Source of the DNA: Blautia massiliensis (ex Durand et al. 2017)
GTDB lineage: Bacteria; Bacillota; Clostridia; Lachnospirales; Lachnospiraceae
DNA length: 64,000 bases
Assembly (NCBI RefSeq): GCF_001487165.1
Contig: NZ_LN913006.1
Span: forward strand, 406,545-470,544
Reading direction: 5' to 3'
Both the position numbers and the translations under genes were made by a program. Below the pieces are notes generated by a model. It had not been told where the DNA came from, searched no databases, and was given only the letters and a program-made list of their open reading frames with translations. Positions 23,967 through 34,181 of the stretch are shown in pieces. Every line of letters starts with the position of its first letter. Position 1 is the stretch's first letter.

Positions 23967-25202
23967 ATGGACAATCACGAATTTGAAGACCTTGGAAAAA
24001 AGATTCAGGATATTGTAGATAATGCAGTGAATTCAAACAGCTATCACGAATTAAGCCATACGATCAACCAGACAGTAAATAAGGCCATTAATTCCGGAAG
24101 CGAAGCGCTGAAAAATGCGCTGAATTCCGTATTTGATCCGGGTGCTGATCCGGAATTCCGTAAGAAAAGCTATACATACCAGAGCCCTTATTACGGAAGA
24201 AGCAGAAAAGCAAAGCAGCAGGCTGCAAGGAAACAGTCGGAACTGCTCTACGGAAAGACTACCGGTGAGAATCTCAAAGGCATGATGATGGCAGTTTCCG
24301 GTGGGATACTTTTAAGTGGCATGGGGCTTGGAGCCATGGTGCTTCTGATCTGGATGGGCATTGGACACAGCGGTGCACTTGCAGCAGGTGTGCTTGGAGT
24401 GATGTGTGCAGGCGCAGCAGGTGGCGGTGCTCTTTTGGGAGCGGGAACAAGCCGTCTCGGAAGACTGGGACGTTTCCAGAAATATATCCGTGCGCTGGGA
24501 GACCACACCTACTGTAATTTTCAGAAGCTTGCCCAGGCAGCAGGAAAGAACGAGAAATTTGTAAAAAAAGATATCAGCAGAATGATCCAGAAGGGCTGGT
24601 TTCTGGAAGGCCATGTGGATGAGCAGGGAACCTGTCTGATCACCAGCAATGAGACCTATCAGCAGTATCTGGAAACACAGAAGCAGCTGGAGCTTCGTAA
24701 ACAGGAAGCAGATCCTAAGGTTCAGCTGGAGGAGAATATGAGTCCGGAAGCCCAGGAAGTCCTGAGAAAAGGAAATGAATTTCTGGTAAAGATCCGTGAG
24801 AGCAATGACGCCATTCCCGGGGAAGAAATTTCCGCAAAGATTTCCAGGATGGAAATGATCGTTCAGAAAATTTTTGAGCGTGCAGGAGAGCATCCGGAGG
24901 TGATTCCGGATCTTAAGAAAATGATGGATTACTATCTGCCCATGACTGTGAAGCTTCTGGATGCTTATGAGGATATGGATGGACAGCCTGTACAGGGCGA
25001 GAATATCACGGCTTCCAAGAAAGAAATTGAAGAAACCATTGATACACTGAATATTGCTTTTGAGAAACTTCTGGATTCCATATTCCGGGATACCGCATGG
25101 GATGTATCCACCGATATTTCTGTGCTGCATACGGTTCTGGCACAGGAGGGACTGACAGAGGATGATTTCGAAAAAATGAAACAGAATGCGGAAATGAAAT
25201 AA
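23967..25202 (+). CDS. XpaC-like protein (5-bromo-4-chloroindolyl phosphate hydrolysis family)
   Basis: A 411-residue protein. A helical, Asn/Ser-rich N-terminus (1-90) precedes a glycine-rich pair of membrane helices (about 104-160). A C-terminal cytoplasmic domain of ~240 residues follows with 'RMIQKGWFLEGHVDEQGTCL' and a long helical tail. This is the plan of XpaC-family proteins, which in Bacillus are encoded beside a TelA-type protein (xpaC-yaaN), as here. The biochemical role is unknown despite the historic name. The telA gene follows after ~70 bp. Confidence 0.8.
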   Translation: MDNHEFEDLGKKIQDIVDNAVNSNSYHELSHTINQTVNKAINSGSEALKNALNSVFDPGADPEFRKKSYTYQSPYYGRSRKAKQQAARKQSELLYGKTTGENLKGMMMAVSGGILLSGMGLGAMVLLIWMGIGHSGALAAGVLGVMCAGAAGGGALLGAGTSRLGRLGRFQKYIRALGDHTYCNFQKLAQAAGKNEKFVKKDISRMIQKGWFLEGHVDEQGTCLITSNETYQQYLETQKQLELRKQEADPKVQLEENMSPEAQEVLRKGNEFLVKIRESNDAIPGEEISAKISRMEMIVQKIFERAGEHPEVIPDLKKMMDYYLPMTVKLLDAYEDMDGQPVQGENITASKKEIEETIDTLNIAFEKLLDSIFRDTAWDVSTDISVLHTVLAQEGLTEDDFEKMKQNAEMK

Positions 25203-25273
25203 GTACAACGAGCAGATCAGAAGCTGGAATACAGACATCTGCCGGAAGGTACAGCTGATCAAGGAGAATGCTT

Positions 25274-26422
25274 ATGGGAGAAGAATTTAAAGACTTTGAG
25301 GTAGAAGCACCGGTGCTGACTTTGGAACCGGATCTCACGGAAGAAAAAGAAGAAATTGCAAAAAAAGAACCGGAGAAACCCCAGGAGCCTGCAGTAGAGG
25401 AACCGGTGTTATCTCCCCAGGAACAGAAAATCGTAGAAGACTTTGCAGCAAAGATCGATATTGAAAATACAAACCAGATCCTGCAGTACGGAGCCGGCAC
25501 TCAGAAGAAGATGGCAGATTTTTCTGATGCAGCGCTGGTAAATGTGAAGACACAGGATCTTGGGGAGGCAGGAGAGCTTCTTGCAAATGTGGTAGGAGAA
25601 TTGAAGGATTTTGATGCCACAGAGGAAAAGGGATTTTTCGGTTTTTTCAAAAAACAGACAGCGAAGGTGGAAACTCTGAAAAACCGTTACACAAAGGCCG
25701 AGGGAAATGTGACGAAGATCACGGAAGCTCTGGAGCAGCACCAGATGCGTCTGATGAAAGATTCTGCCGTGCTGGATAAAATGTATGAGCAGAACCTTGC
25801 ATATTTTAAAGAACTTTCCATGTACATTCTTGCGGGTAAAAAGAAGCTTAGGGAAGTCAGAGAAGGCAAGCTCAACGAATTGCATCAGAAGGCAGCGGCA
25901 AGCGGACTTCCGGAAGATGCACAGGCTGCCAATGATCTGGAAAGCAAATGTGACCGCTTTGAGAAAAAGCTTCATGATCTGGAGCTTACCAGAACCATTT
26001 CTATGCAGACTGCACCGCAGATCCGCATGATCCAGAACAATGATACGACGATGATCGAGAAGATCCAGACAACCATTGTAAATACCATTCCTCTCTGGAA
26101 AAGCCAGATGGTGCTGGCTCTAGGGATCGCGCACTCCACAGAAGCCGCACAGGCACAACGGCAGGTTACGGATTTTACCAATGAACTTCTGAAGAAAAAT
26201 GCGGAAACGCTTCACCTGGCATCTGTGGAAACTGCAAAGGAATCCCAGCGTGGTATTGTAGATATTGAAACTCTGAAAAAAACCAATCAGGAACTGATCC
26301 AGACACTGGATGATGTGATGAAGATCCAGCAGGAAGGCCGTGAAAAACGTCAGGCAGCAGAGGCAGATATGAGACGTATGGAAAACGAACTGAAAACAAA
26401 GCTGCTGGAGATCCGACGTTAG
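25274..26422 (+). CDS. TelA-family toxic anion resistance protein
   Basis: A ~382-residue, almost wholly alpha-helical cytosolic protein of the TelA/YaaN/YceH family, with characteristic 'MQTAPQIRMIQNNDTTMIEK' followed by 'LWKSQMVLALGIAHS', and a coiled-coil C-terminus ending in 'LKTKLLEIRR'. An acidic/proline-rich N-terminal segment (about 10-50) is added. TelA proteins are linked to tellurite tolerance and some antimicrobial-peptide phenotypes, but their mechanism is unknown. I prefer the ATG at 25274, with 'aaggaga' upstream, over the one at 25268. Encoded with XpaC as a conserved pair. Confidence 0.85.
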   Translation: MGEEFKDFEVEAPVLTLEPDLTEEKEEIAKKEPEKPQEPAVEEPVLSPQEQKIVEDFAAKIDIENTNQILQYGAGTQKKMADFSDAALVNVKTQDLGEAGELLANVVGELKDFDATEEKGFFGFFKKQTAKVETLKNRYTKAEGNVTKITEALEQHQMRLMKDSAVLDKMYEQNLAYFKELSMYILAGKKKLREVREGKLNELHQKAAASGLPEDAQAANDLESKCDRFEKKLHDLELTRTISMQTAPQIRMIQNNDTTMIEKIQTTIVNTIPLWKSQMVLALGIAHSTEAAQAQRQVTDFTNELLKKNAETLHLASVETAKESQRGIVDIETLKKTNQELIQTLDDVMKIQQEGREKRQAAEADMRRMENELKTKLLEIRR

Positions 26423-26451
26423 GAGTAAGAGTAAAAAGATAGTTCGGAAAG

Positions 26452-26484
26452 GAAAGGCAGGGCGTTTGAAGACACCTGCCTTTC
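26452..26484 (+). other. Intercistronic hairpin without T-run
   Basis: Perfect 10-bp inverted repeat GAAAGGCAGG (26452-26461) / CCTGCCTTTC (26475-26484). No T-tract follows, so it is more likely an RNA-stability or processing element between telA and ispG than a full terminator. Confidence 0.5.
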
Positions 26485-26506
26485 AGGATTCATAAAGGAG
26501 ATTTTT

Positions 26507-27571
26507 ATGTACAGAGATCATACAAAAGTAATAAAAATTGGAAATCGTGTTATCGGAGGAGGAAATCCGATCCTTATCCAGTCCATGACCAATACGAAAA
26601 CTGAAGATGTAGAAGCAACGGTTGCGCAGATCCTTTCACTGGAAAAAGCAGGCTGTGATATTATCCGCTGCGCAGTTCCTACTATGGAAGCTGCGAAGGC
26701 TTTATCCCAGATCAAAAAACAGATCCATATTCCGCTGGTTGCGGACATCCATTTTGATTATCGCCTTGCCATTGCAGCCATGGAGAACGGTGCGGACAAG
26801 ATCCGTATCAATCCGGGAAATATCGGTTCCAAAGAGAGGATCCAGGCAGTTGTGGATACAGCAAAGGAACGGAATATCCCTATTCGTGTAGGAGTAAACA
26901 GCGGTTCCCTTGAAAAAGAACTGGTAGAAAAATATCACGGTGTTACAGCCGAAGGACTTGTGGAGAGTGCTCTTGATAAGGTGCACATCATTGAAGAGAT
27001 GGGATATGACAATCTTGTGATCAGCATCAAATCTTCTGATGTTCTCATGTGCGCCAGAGCCCATGAACTGATCGCAGAAAAAACACAGTATCCTCTTCAT
27101 GTGGGAATTACAGAAGCAGGAACTCTGTATTCGGGAAATATCAAATCAGCTATCGGACTTGGGATCATCCTGTATCAGGGAATCGGAGATACCATCCGTG
27201 TTTCTCTGACAGGCGCACCGCTGGAAGAAGTGAAATCAGCCAAAAGGATCCTGAAAACGCTGGGACTTCGCAAAGGAGGCGTGGAGGTTGTTTCCTGTCC
27301 GACCTGCGGAAGAACAAAAATCGATCTGATCGGCCTTGCAAACCAGGTAGAGACCATGGTACAGGATATTCCTCTTGATATTAAGGTTGCGGTTATGGGC
27401 TGTGTGGTAAATGGACCGGGAGAGGCGAAGGAAGCAGATCTCGGAATTGCAGGAGGCGATGGTGTTGGTCTTCTGATCCGGCATGGAGAGGTTGTAAAAA
27501 AAGTACCGGAAACGGATCTTTTGGATACACTTCGTCAGGAACTTCTTACCTGGAATGAGCAGGAGTCATAA
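26507..27571 (+). CDS. ispG: 4-hydroxy-3-methylbut-2-enyl diphosphate synthase
   Basis: A 354-residue IspG/GcpE. It has the TIM-barrel N-terminal half and the iron-sulfur domain with cysteines C264 and C267 in 'VVSCPTCGRT' and C299 in 'AVMGCVVNGPGEAKEAD' (E306 completes the cluster site). It converts MEcPP to HMBPP in the non-mevalonate isoprenoid pathway using a 4Fe-4S cluster. The start follows 'aaggaga'. Its TAA stop overlaps the ATG of polC by one base (TAATG), so polC translation is probably coupled to it. Confidence 0.95.
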   Translation: MYRDHTKVIKIGNRVIGGGNPILIQSMTNTKTEDVEATVAQILSLEKAGCDIIRCAVPTMEAAKALSQIKKQIHIPLVADIHFDYRLAIAAMENGADKIRINPGNIGSKERIQAVVDTAKERNIPIRVGVNSGSLEKELVEKYHGVTAEGLVESALDKVHIIEEMGYDNLVISIKSSDVLMCARAHELIAEKTQYPLHVGITEAGTLYSGNIKSAIGLGIILYQGIGDTIRVSLTGAPLEEVKSAKRILKTLGLRKGGVEVVSCPTCGRTKIDLIGLANQVETMVQDIPLDIKVAVMGCVVNGPGEAKEADLGIAGGDGVGLLIRHGEVVKKVPETDLLDTLRQELLTWNEQES

Positions 27572-30500
27572 TGGAGAAAGATTTTTTTGATGTATTTCCG
27601 CATCTTAAAGTGAAGAAAGAGCTGGAAGAACTTCTGGACATGGTATTTGTGACAAAGGTTTCCATGAACCCCGGAAGAACTCATTTGAGGGTTTATATCG
27701 AAAGCAGCCGCTGGATACACAAGAAGAATATTTTTGCGCTGGAGGATGAGATCGAACGGCAGTGCTTTCCGGGGATTCCCATGACTGTAACAGTTGTGGA
27801 AAAATTTCATCTTTCCGAGCAGTATACACCGGAGAACTTTCTGGAAAGCTACCGTTCCAGTATGGAGATGGAGCTGCGCAACTATAACATGCTGGAGTAC
27901 AATCTGTTCCGTAGATCAAAAATCATTTTTACAGGAAAAGATACCTTGCGTATGGAGCTTCCGGATACGGTTATTTCCAGACAGAAAAGCGAAATACTTG
28001 TTGAATATTTTCATAAGGTTTTCTGTGAACGCTGCGGTATGGATCTGAAAGTGGAACTGGATTTTGTGGAAGTGAAAGAGAGTAAATACCGGAAAAATGC
28101 TGCACTTCAGATCAAACAGGAAGTGGAAAATGTCCTGAAGCATGCCAAACTCAGCGGGGATCAGGAAAGCGAACCGAAGCAGGAGGATACAGCCAGGGAA
28201 GAGACAAAGAAAACCTCTGGAGATAAGAGCGGCGAAAAGACAAACGAGAAGAAATCCGTTGACAAAAAACAGCAGAAGGTTCAGAAGGGGGATTTCCGCG
28301 GCAGCTTCGGATTCCGCAGGGACAGCAATCCGGATGTGGTTTACGGCAGAGATTTTGATGGAGAAACGATTCCGCTGGAGAGCATTACCGGTGAGATGGG
28401 TGAGGTTATCATCCGATGTCAGGTTATGGATGTGGAAGCTCGTGAGATCCGAAATGAGAAAACGATCCTGATCTTCCCTGTGACCGATTTTACGGACAGT
28501 ATTGTTGTGAAGATGTTTCTGCGTAACGAGCAGGTTCCGGAAGTGACGGAAAGTGTAAAAAAAGGCGCATTCCTGAAGCTGAAGGGAGTTACCACCATTG
28601 ACCGTTTTGACAGTGAGCTTACTATTGGAAATATTACAGGTATCAAGAAAATCGCCAATTTTACCAGCACAAGAATGGATACCAGTCCTCAGAAGCGTGT
28701 GGAGCTTCACTGTCACACCAAGATGAGCGATATGGATGGTGTCAGCGATGCAAAGGCATTGGTAAAACGTGCCTATGAGTGGGGACATAAGGCTATCGCT
28801 ATCACGGATCATGGCGTGGTGCAGTCCTTCCCGGAGGCAAATCACTGCTTTGATGCCTGGGGCGGTTGTGTTCCAAAGGAGTCTGATTTTAAGGTGCTCT
28901 ATGGAATGGAAGCGTATCTGGTAGACGATCTGAAGGGTATGGTCACCAATTCCAAAGGGCAGCGTCTGGATGGAGATTTTGTTGTTTTTGATATTGAGAC
29001 TACGGGATTCTCAGCACTAACCTGCAGGATCATTGAGATTGGCGCGGTAAAAGTGGAAAAAGGACAGATCACAGATCGTTTTTCCACCTTTGTAAACCCG
29101 GAAGTGCCCATTCCGTTCCGTATTGAGCAGCTGACAAGCATCAATGATTCCATGGTCCTGGATGCACCTGTGATAGAGGAAGTACTGCCGAAATTCCTGG
29201 AATTCTGTGAGGGCTGCGTGATGGTGGCCCATAATGCGGACTTTGATATGAGCTTTATTATTGAAAACTGTAAACGGCAGGGGATTTCGGATGATTTTAC
29301 TTATGTGGATACCGTTGGTATGGCTAGATTCCTTCTTCCTGCCCTGAACCGTTTTAAACTGGATACGGTAGCCAAGGCAGTAGGTGTTTCTCTTGATCAT
29401 CACCACAGAGCTGTGGATGATGCGGCATGTACCGCAGAGATTTTTGTGCGGTTTGTAAAGATGCTGGAAGAAAGAGATATTTTTGATGTGGATGAGATGA
29501 ACAGGCAGGGTGCGGTTTCACCGGATACCATCCGAAAGCTGCCCACATACCATGCTATTGTTTTTGCAAGAAATGAGACCGGAAGGATCAATCTGTACAA
29601 GCTGGTAAGCCAGTCCCATTTAAAGTACTATCACAGAAGACCAAGGGTTCCCAAAAGCGTGCTGGAAAAATACAGGGAAGGCCTTCTGGTGGGAAGTGCC
29701 TGCGAGGCAGGAGAGCTTTATCAGGCACTTCTTCGCAATGCACCGGATCAGGAGATCGCCAGACTGGTAAATTTTTATGACTATCTGGAAATCCAGCCTC
29801 TTGGGAACAATGCGTTTATGCTTGCGGATGAAAAACATGATATGATCAATTCTGAGGAAGACTTAAAAGAGATAAACCGGAAGATCGTAAAACTTGGAGA
29901 ACAGTTCAAAAAACCGGTGGTTGCCACCTGTGATGTGCATTTTATGGATCCTCAGGACGAGGTTTACCGACGGATCATCATGGCAGGAAACGGATTTTCT
30001 GATGCAGATAACCAGGCCCCGCTTTATCTTCGTACAACGGAGGAAATGCTGGAGGAATTTTCCTATCTGGGAAGTGAAAAGGCGGAAGAGGTGGTGATCA
30101 CCAATACCAATAAGATCGCGGATATGATCGAGAAGATATCACCGATCCATCCGGATAAATTTCCACCGGTCATTGAGAACTCCGAGCAGGATCTTAAGAA
30201 TATCTGTTTCACGAAGGCTCACGAAATGTACGGAGATCCGTTGCCGAAGATCGTGGAGGACCGTCTGGACAGGGAGCTGAATTCTATTATCTCCAATGGT
30301 TATGCGGTAATGTATATCATTGCACAGAAGCTTGTGTGGAAGTCCAATGAGGACGGCTATCTGGTTGGATCCCGTGGTTCTGTAGGTTCTTCTCTGGCAG
30401 CGACCATGTCCGGTATCACGGAGGTAAACCCTCTGCCGCCTCATTATCTCTGTCCGAATCCGGACTGTAAATACAGTGATTTTGATTCCCCTGAGGTGAA

Positions 30501-32064
30501 AAAATACGCGGGTATGGCAGGATGTGATATGCCGGATAAGATCTGTCCGAAATGCGGTGCCAGGATGAACAAGGAAGGCTTTGATATTCCTTTTGAGACA
30601 TTCCTTGGTTTTAAAGGTGATAAGGAGCCGGATATCGACCTGAACTTTTCCGGTGAATATCAGGCCAATGCTCACCGGTATACAGAGGTTATCTTCGGAA
30701 AAGGGCAGACCTTTAAGGCGGGAACCATTGGTACCCTTGCGGAAAAAACCGCATTTGGTTATGTGAAGAACTATTATGAGGAACGGGGGCAGCACAAGCG
30801 TTACTGTGAGATCAACCGTATCGTGAAGGGCTGCACCGGTGTCCGCCGTACCACTGGCCAGCATCCGGGAGGTATCATCGTACTGCCTATGGGTGAGGAG
30901 ATTGAGAAATTTACACCTGTGCAGCACCCGGCCAATGATGTGAACAGTGATATCATCACCACACATTTTGATTACCATTCCATTGACGGAAATCTTCTGA
31001 AGCTTGATATACTTGGACACGATGATCCGACCATGATCCGTATGCTGGAGGATCTGACCGGCATCAGTGCAAGAACAGTTCCGCTGGACCAGAGAGATGT
31101 CATGTCCCTGTTTGCGGGAACGCAGGCTCTGGGGATCAGCCCGGAGGATATCGGCGGCTGCAGGCTGGGATGCCTTGGGATCCCGGAGTTTGGTACAGAC
31201 TTTGCCATGCAGATGTTGATCGATACCAAGCCGAAATATTTTTCCGACCTGGTACGTATTGCTGGACTTTCCCACGGCACGGATGTATGGCTTGGAAATG
31301 CCCAGGTATTGATCCAGAATGGTACAGCTACCATTTCCACAGCAATCTGTACGCGAGATGATATTATGATCTATCTCATCGGAAAAGGAGTGGAAAGTGG
31401 TCTGGCGTTTACCATCATGGAGAGTGTCCGTAAGGGAAAGGGGCTTCGTGAGGAATGGATCCAGACTATGAAAGAGCATGATGTTCCGGACTGGTATATC
31501 TGGTCCTGTAAGCTGATCAAGTACATGTTCCCGAAAGCCCATGCGGCAGCTTATGTTATGATGGCGTATCGTATCGCATGGTATAAAGTGTTTCATCCAC
31601 TGGCTTATTATGCAGCATTTTTCAGTATCCGTGCCACTTCCTTTTCCTATGAACTGATGTGCATGGGAAAAGAACGTCTGGAATATTATATGGCGGAGAT
31701 CCGGAAAAAAGGTGATGAGGCATCCAAGAAGGAACAGGATACACTGAAGGATATGAGGATCGTACAGGAAATGTACGCCAGAGGTTTTGATTTTGTGCCG
31801 ATCGATCTTTATAAGGCAAAGGCACACCGGTTCCAGATCATCGGAGATAAACTGATGCCTGCTCTGGATACCATAGAGGGTCTTGGAGATAAGGCAGCAG
31901 AGGCAGTTGTGGATGCTGCCGCAAAAGGCAGATTCCTTTCCAAGGATGATTTCCGTGATCGTACCAAGGTCAGCAAGACCGTTATCGATCTGATGGATGA
32001 TATGGATCTTTTCGGAGATATCCCGCAGTCCAATCAGATGTCACTGTTTGATTTTACGGGTTGA
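27571..32064 (+). CDS. polC: DNA polymerase III alpha subunit, PolC (gram-positive type)
   Basis: A 1497-residue PolC, the replicative polymerase of low-GC gram-positives. The domain order is N-terminal region (1-200, followed by a Lys/Glu linker near 200-245), OB fold (~265-370), PHP domain from 'VELHCHTKMSDMDGVSD' (~376), an inserted DEDDh 3'-5' exonuclease from 'VVFDIETTGFSALTCRIIEI' (~471), then the family C polymerase core with the zinc-binding 'CPNPDCKYSD...CPKCGA' region and catalytic 'PDIDLNFSGEYQ' (~1020). C-terminal end 'NQMSLFDFTG' is a beta-clamp-binding peptide. Very well supported. Confidence 0.97.
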   Translation: MEKDFFDVFPHLKVKKELEELLDMVFVTKVSMNPGRTHLRVYIESSRWIHKKNIFALEDEIERQCFPGIPMTVTVVEKFHLSEQYTPENFLESYRSSMEMELRNYNMLEYNLFRRSKIIFTGKDTLRMELPDTVISRQKSEILVEYFHKVFCERCGMDLKVELDFVEVKESKYRKNAALQIKQEVENVLKHAKLSGDQESEPKQEDTAREETKKTSGDKSGEKTNEKKSVDKKQQKVQKGDFRGSFGFRRDSNPDVVYGRDFDGETIPLESITGEMGEVIIRCQVMDVEAREIRNEKTILIFPVTDFTDSIVVKMFLRNEQVPEVTESVKKGAFLKLKGVTTIDRFDSELTIGNITGIKKIANFTSTRMDTSPQKRVELHCHTKMSDMDGVSDAKALVKRAYEWGHKAIAITDHGVVQSFPEANHCFDAWGGCVPKESDFKVLYGMEAYLVDDLKGMVTNSKGQRLDGDFVVFDIETTGFSALTCRIIEIGAVKVEKGQITDRFSTFVNPEVPIPFRIEQLTSINDSMVLDAPVIEEVLPKFLEFCEGCVMVAHNADFDMSFIIENCKRQGISDDFTYVDTVGMARFLLPALNRFKLDTVAKAVGVSLDHHHRAVDDAACTAEIFVRFVKMLEERDIFDVDEMNRQGAVSPDTIRKLPTYHAIVFARNETGRINLYKLVSQSHLKYYHRRPRVPKSVLEKYREGLLVGSACEAGELYQALLRNAPDQEIARLVNFYDYLEIQPLGNNAFMLADEKHDMINSEEDLKEINRKIVKLGEQFKKPVVATCDVHFMDPQDEVYRRIIMAGNGFSDADNQAPLYLRTTEEMLEEFSYLGSEKAEEVVITNTNKIADMIEKISPIHPDKFPPVIENSEQDLKNICFTKAHEMYGDPLPKIVEDRLDRELNSIISNGYAVMYIIAQKLVWKSNEDGYLVGSRGSVGSSLAATMSGITEVNPLPPHYLCPNPDCKYSDFDSPEVKKYAGMAGCDMPDKICPKCGARMNKEGFDIPFETFLGFKGDKEPDIDLNFSGEYQANAHRYTEVIFGKGQTFKAGTIGTLAEKTAFGYVKNYYEERGQHKRYCEINRIVKGCTGVRRTTGQHPGGIIVLPMGEEIEKFTPVQHPANDVNSDIITTHFDYHSIDGNLLKLDILGHDDPTMIRMLEDLTGISARTVPLDQRDVMSLFAGTQALGISPEDIGGCRLGCLGIPEFGTDFAMQMLIDTKPKYFSDLVRIAGLSHGTDVWLGNAQVLIQNGTATISTAICTRDDIMIYLIGKGVESGLAFTIMESVRKGKGLREEWIQTMKEHDVPDWYIWSCKLIKYMFPKAHAAAYVMMAYRIAWYKVFHPLAYYAAFFSIRATSFSYELMCMGKERLEYYMAEIRKKGDEASKKEQDTLKDMRIVQEMYARGFDFVPIDLYKAKAHRFQIIGDKLMPALDTIEGLGDKAAEAVVDAAAKGRFLSKDDFRDRTKVSKTVIDLMDDMDLFGDIPQSNQMSLFDFTG

Positions 32065-32162
32065 TATATGATACCGGAAGGGCTTACAATAAATAAAAAA
32101 TACTGCCGTTTATCCTGAAGGCTGATCTGGCAGTGAGAACTCCCAGGAGGATACCAGATACT

Positions 32163-34121
32163 ATGAAAAAAGAAGAATTAAGATACCTGCAGCGACTTGC
32201 GGAGCTATATCCTACTATAGCAAAGGCTTCAACAGAGATCATCAATCTGCAGTCTATATTAAACCTTCCGAAAGGTACCGAGCATTTCATGTCGGACATT
32301 CATGGAGAATACGATGCGTTTTCCCATGTTCTTCGGAATGGATCAGGGGCTGTACGAAAAAAGATCGATGATGTATTCGGACATACCTTAAGCAACAGCG
32401 ACAAACGTTCTCTTGCCACACTGATCTATTATCCGAAGGAAAAGATGGAGGTTGTAAAAAAACAGGAAGAAGACATGGAGAACTGGTACAAGATCACACT
32501 TTATCGTCTGATCGAAGTATGCAAGACAACGGCATCCAAATATACCCGTTCCAAGGTCCGTAAGGCACTTCCTGCAGACTATGCATATGTGATCGAGGAG
32601 CTGATCACAGAGAAAGCGGAAGTTCTGGACAAAGAAGCATATTACGATGCCATCGTCAATACGATCATTGAGATCGGCCGGGCAGAGAATTTTATCATTG
32701 CCCTGGCAGAACTGATCCAGCGTCTTGTTGTGGATCATCTTCATGTGCTGGGAGATATTTATGACAGAGGTCCGGGCCCGCATTTCATCATGGATCGTTT
32801 GATGAAATATCATTCGCTGGATATCCAGTGGGGAAATCATGATGTGGTCTGGATGGGAGCTGCTACAGGACAGAAAGCCTGCATTGCAACGGTGATCCGG
32901 AACAGCATCCGTTACCGAAATATGGATATTCTTGAGGATGGATATGGGATCAATCTCATGCCTCTGGCAACCTTTGCAATGGAGGCTTATAAGGATGATC
33001 CATGTACTGCTTTTGAGATGAAGGGAGATGCCAATAACTATAGTATTCTGGAAGAAGAGCTTGGACGGAAAATGCACAAGGCTATTGCCATTATCCAGTT
33101 TAAGCTGGAGGGTCAGCTGATCCGCCGGCACAAAGAATTCCATATGGAAAAGCGTTGTTTGCTTCATAGGATCGATCCGAAAAAGGGAATGATCACACTT
33201 CCGGACGGAAAAGAATATCCGCTGACCGATACATATTTTCCTACTATTGACTGGAAAAAGCCATATGAACTTACTACAGAGGAAAAGGATGTAATGGAAC
33301 GCTTGGATTCCGCGTTCCGAAACTGCGAGAAACTGCAGAATCATGTCCGGCTTCTTCTGGACAAGGGAGGCCTTTATAAAACTTATAATGGAAATCTTCT
33401 GTTCCATGGAAGTATTCCGCTTAATGAGGATGGAAGTCTGAAAGAAGTTCAGATTTATGGAAAAACCTACAAAGGAAAAGAATTGTACGATGTTCTTGAG
33501 ACTTATGTGCGCCGGGCGTTTTTCTCTGTAAATGAGGATGAAAAGCGTAAAGGCAGGGATATTATGTGGTATATCTGGGCAGCTCCGAATTCACCGCTGT
33601 TCGGAAAAGACAAGATGACCACTTTTGAACGTTATTTTATTAAAGATAAGGAAACACATAAAGAAACTAAAAATGCCTACTATCATCTTCTGGAAAATGA
33701 GAATGTTGTAGATGATCTGCTCCGTGAATTTGAACTAGATCCGGAAAAAGGTCACATCATCAACGGGCATGTGCCGGTTCACCAGAGTGAGGGAGAGAGT
33801 CCTGTAAAATGCAATGGCAAAGTTCTTGTGATCGACGGCGGTTTTTCCAGACCATATCAGAAGGTTACGGGGATTGCCGGTTATACACTGGTTTATAACT
33901 CCTACGGGCTGATCCTGTCTGCTCATGAGCCTTTTACTTCTGCGGAAGAAGCGGTAGCCAAGGAGCAGGATATTGTTTCCAACAGGGTGGCGGTTCACTA
34001 CAATAACAAACGTACACTGGTCGGTGATACCGATACCGGAACTGCTCTGAAGGAAAGGATCAGTGAGCTGATCCAGCTTCTGGAAGCTTACAGAAAAGGT
34101 ATCATCAAAGAGAAAAAATAA
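32163..34121 (+). CDS. fbp: Fructose-1,6-bisphosphatase, class III
   Basis: About 652 residues, the typical length of Firmicutes class III FBPases (calcineurin-like metallophosphatase core). Metal-site motifs are visible as 'MSDIHGEYDAFSHVLRNGSG', 'HVLGDIYDRGPGPHFIMDRL', 'IQWGNHDVVWMGAA' and 'IINGHVPVHQSEGESPVKCN'. It dephosphorylates fructose-1,6-bisphosphate in gluconeogenesis. The frame extends upstream to a GTG at 32133, but 'aggagg' at 32145-32150 fits the ATG at 32163, which I use. It is a single gene after polC. Confidence 0.95.
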   Translation: MKKEELRYLQRLAELYPTIAKASTEIINLQSILNLPKGTEHFMSDIHGEYDAFSHVLRNGSGAVRKKIDDVFGHTLSNSDKRSLATLIYYPKEKMEVVKKQEEDMENWYKITLYRLIEVCKTTASKYTRSKVRKALPADYAYVIEELITEKAEVLDKEAYYDAIVNTIIEIGRAENFIIALAELIQRLVVDHLHVLGDIYDRGPGPHFIMDRLMKYHSLDIQWGNHDVVWMGAATGQKACIATVIRNSIRYRNMDILEDGYGINLMPLATFAMEAYKDDPCTAFEMKGDANNYSILEEELGRKMHKAIAIIQFKLEGQLIRRHKEFHMEKRCLLHRIDPKKGMITLPDGKEYPLTDTYFPTIDWKKPYELTTEEKDVMERLDSAFRNCEKLQNHVRLLLDKGGLYKTYNGNLLFHGSIPLNEDGSLKEVQIYGKTYKGKELYDVLETYVRRAFFSVNEDEKRKGRDIMWYIWAAPNSPLFGKDKMTTFERYFIKDKETHKETKNAYYHLLENENVVDDLLREFELDPEKGHIINGHVPVHQSEGESPVKCNGKVLVIDGGFSRPYQKVTGIAGYTLVYNSYGLILSAHEPFTSAEEAVAKEQDIVSNRVAVHYNNKRTLVGDTDTGTALKERISELIQLLEAYRKGIIKEKK

Positions 34122-34181
34122 GCAGAATTGAGAAATACAAGAAGGGTTTCCTGTATGCTATAGTAAACAGAGGTAATGCAG

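Noticed and set aside
30139-31827. Long open frame (about 560 codons) antisense to polC
   Set aside because: Compositional shadow of polC; no recognisable domain and unusual His/Ile/Arg composition.
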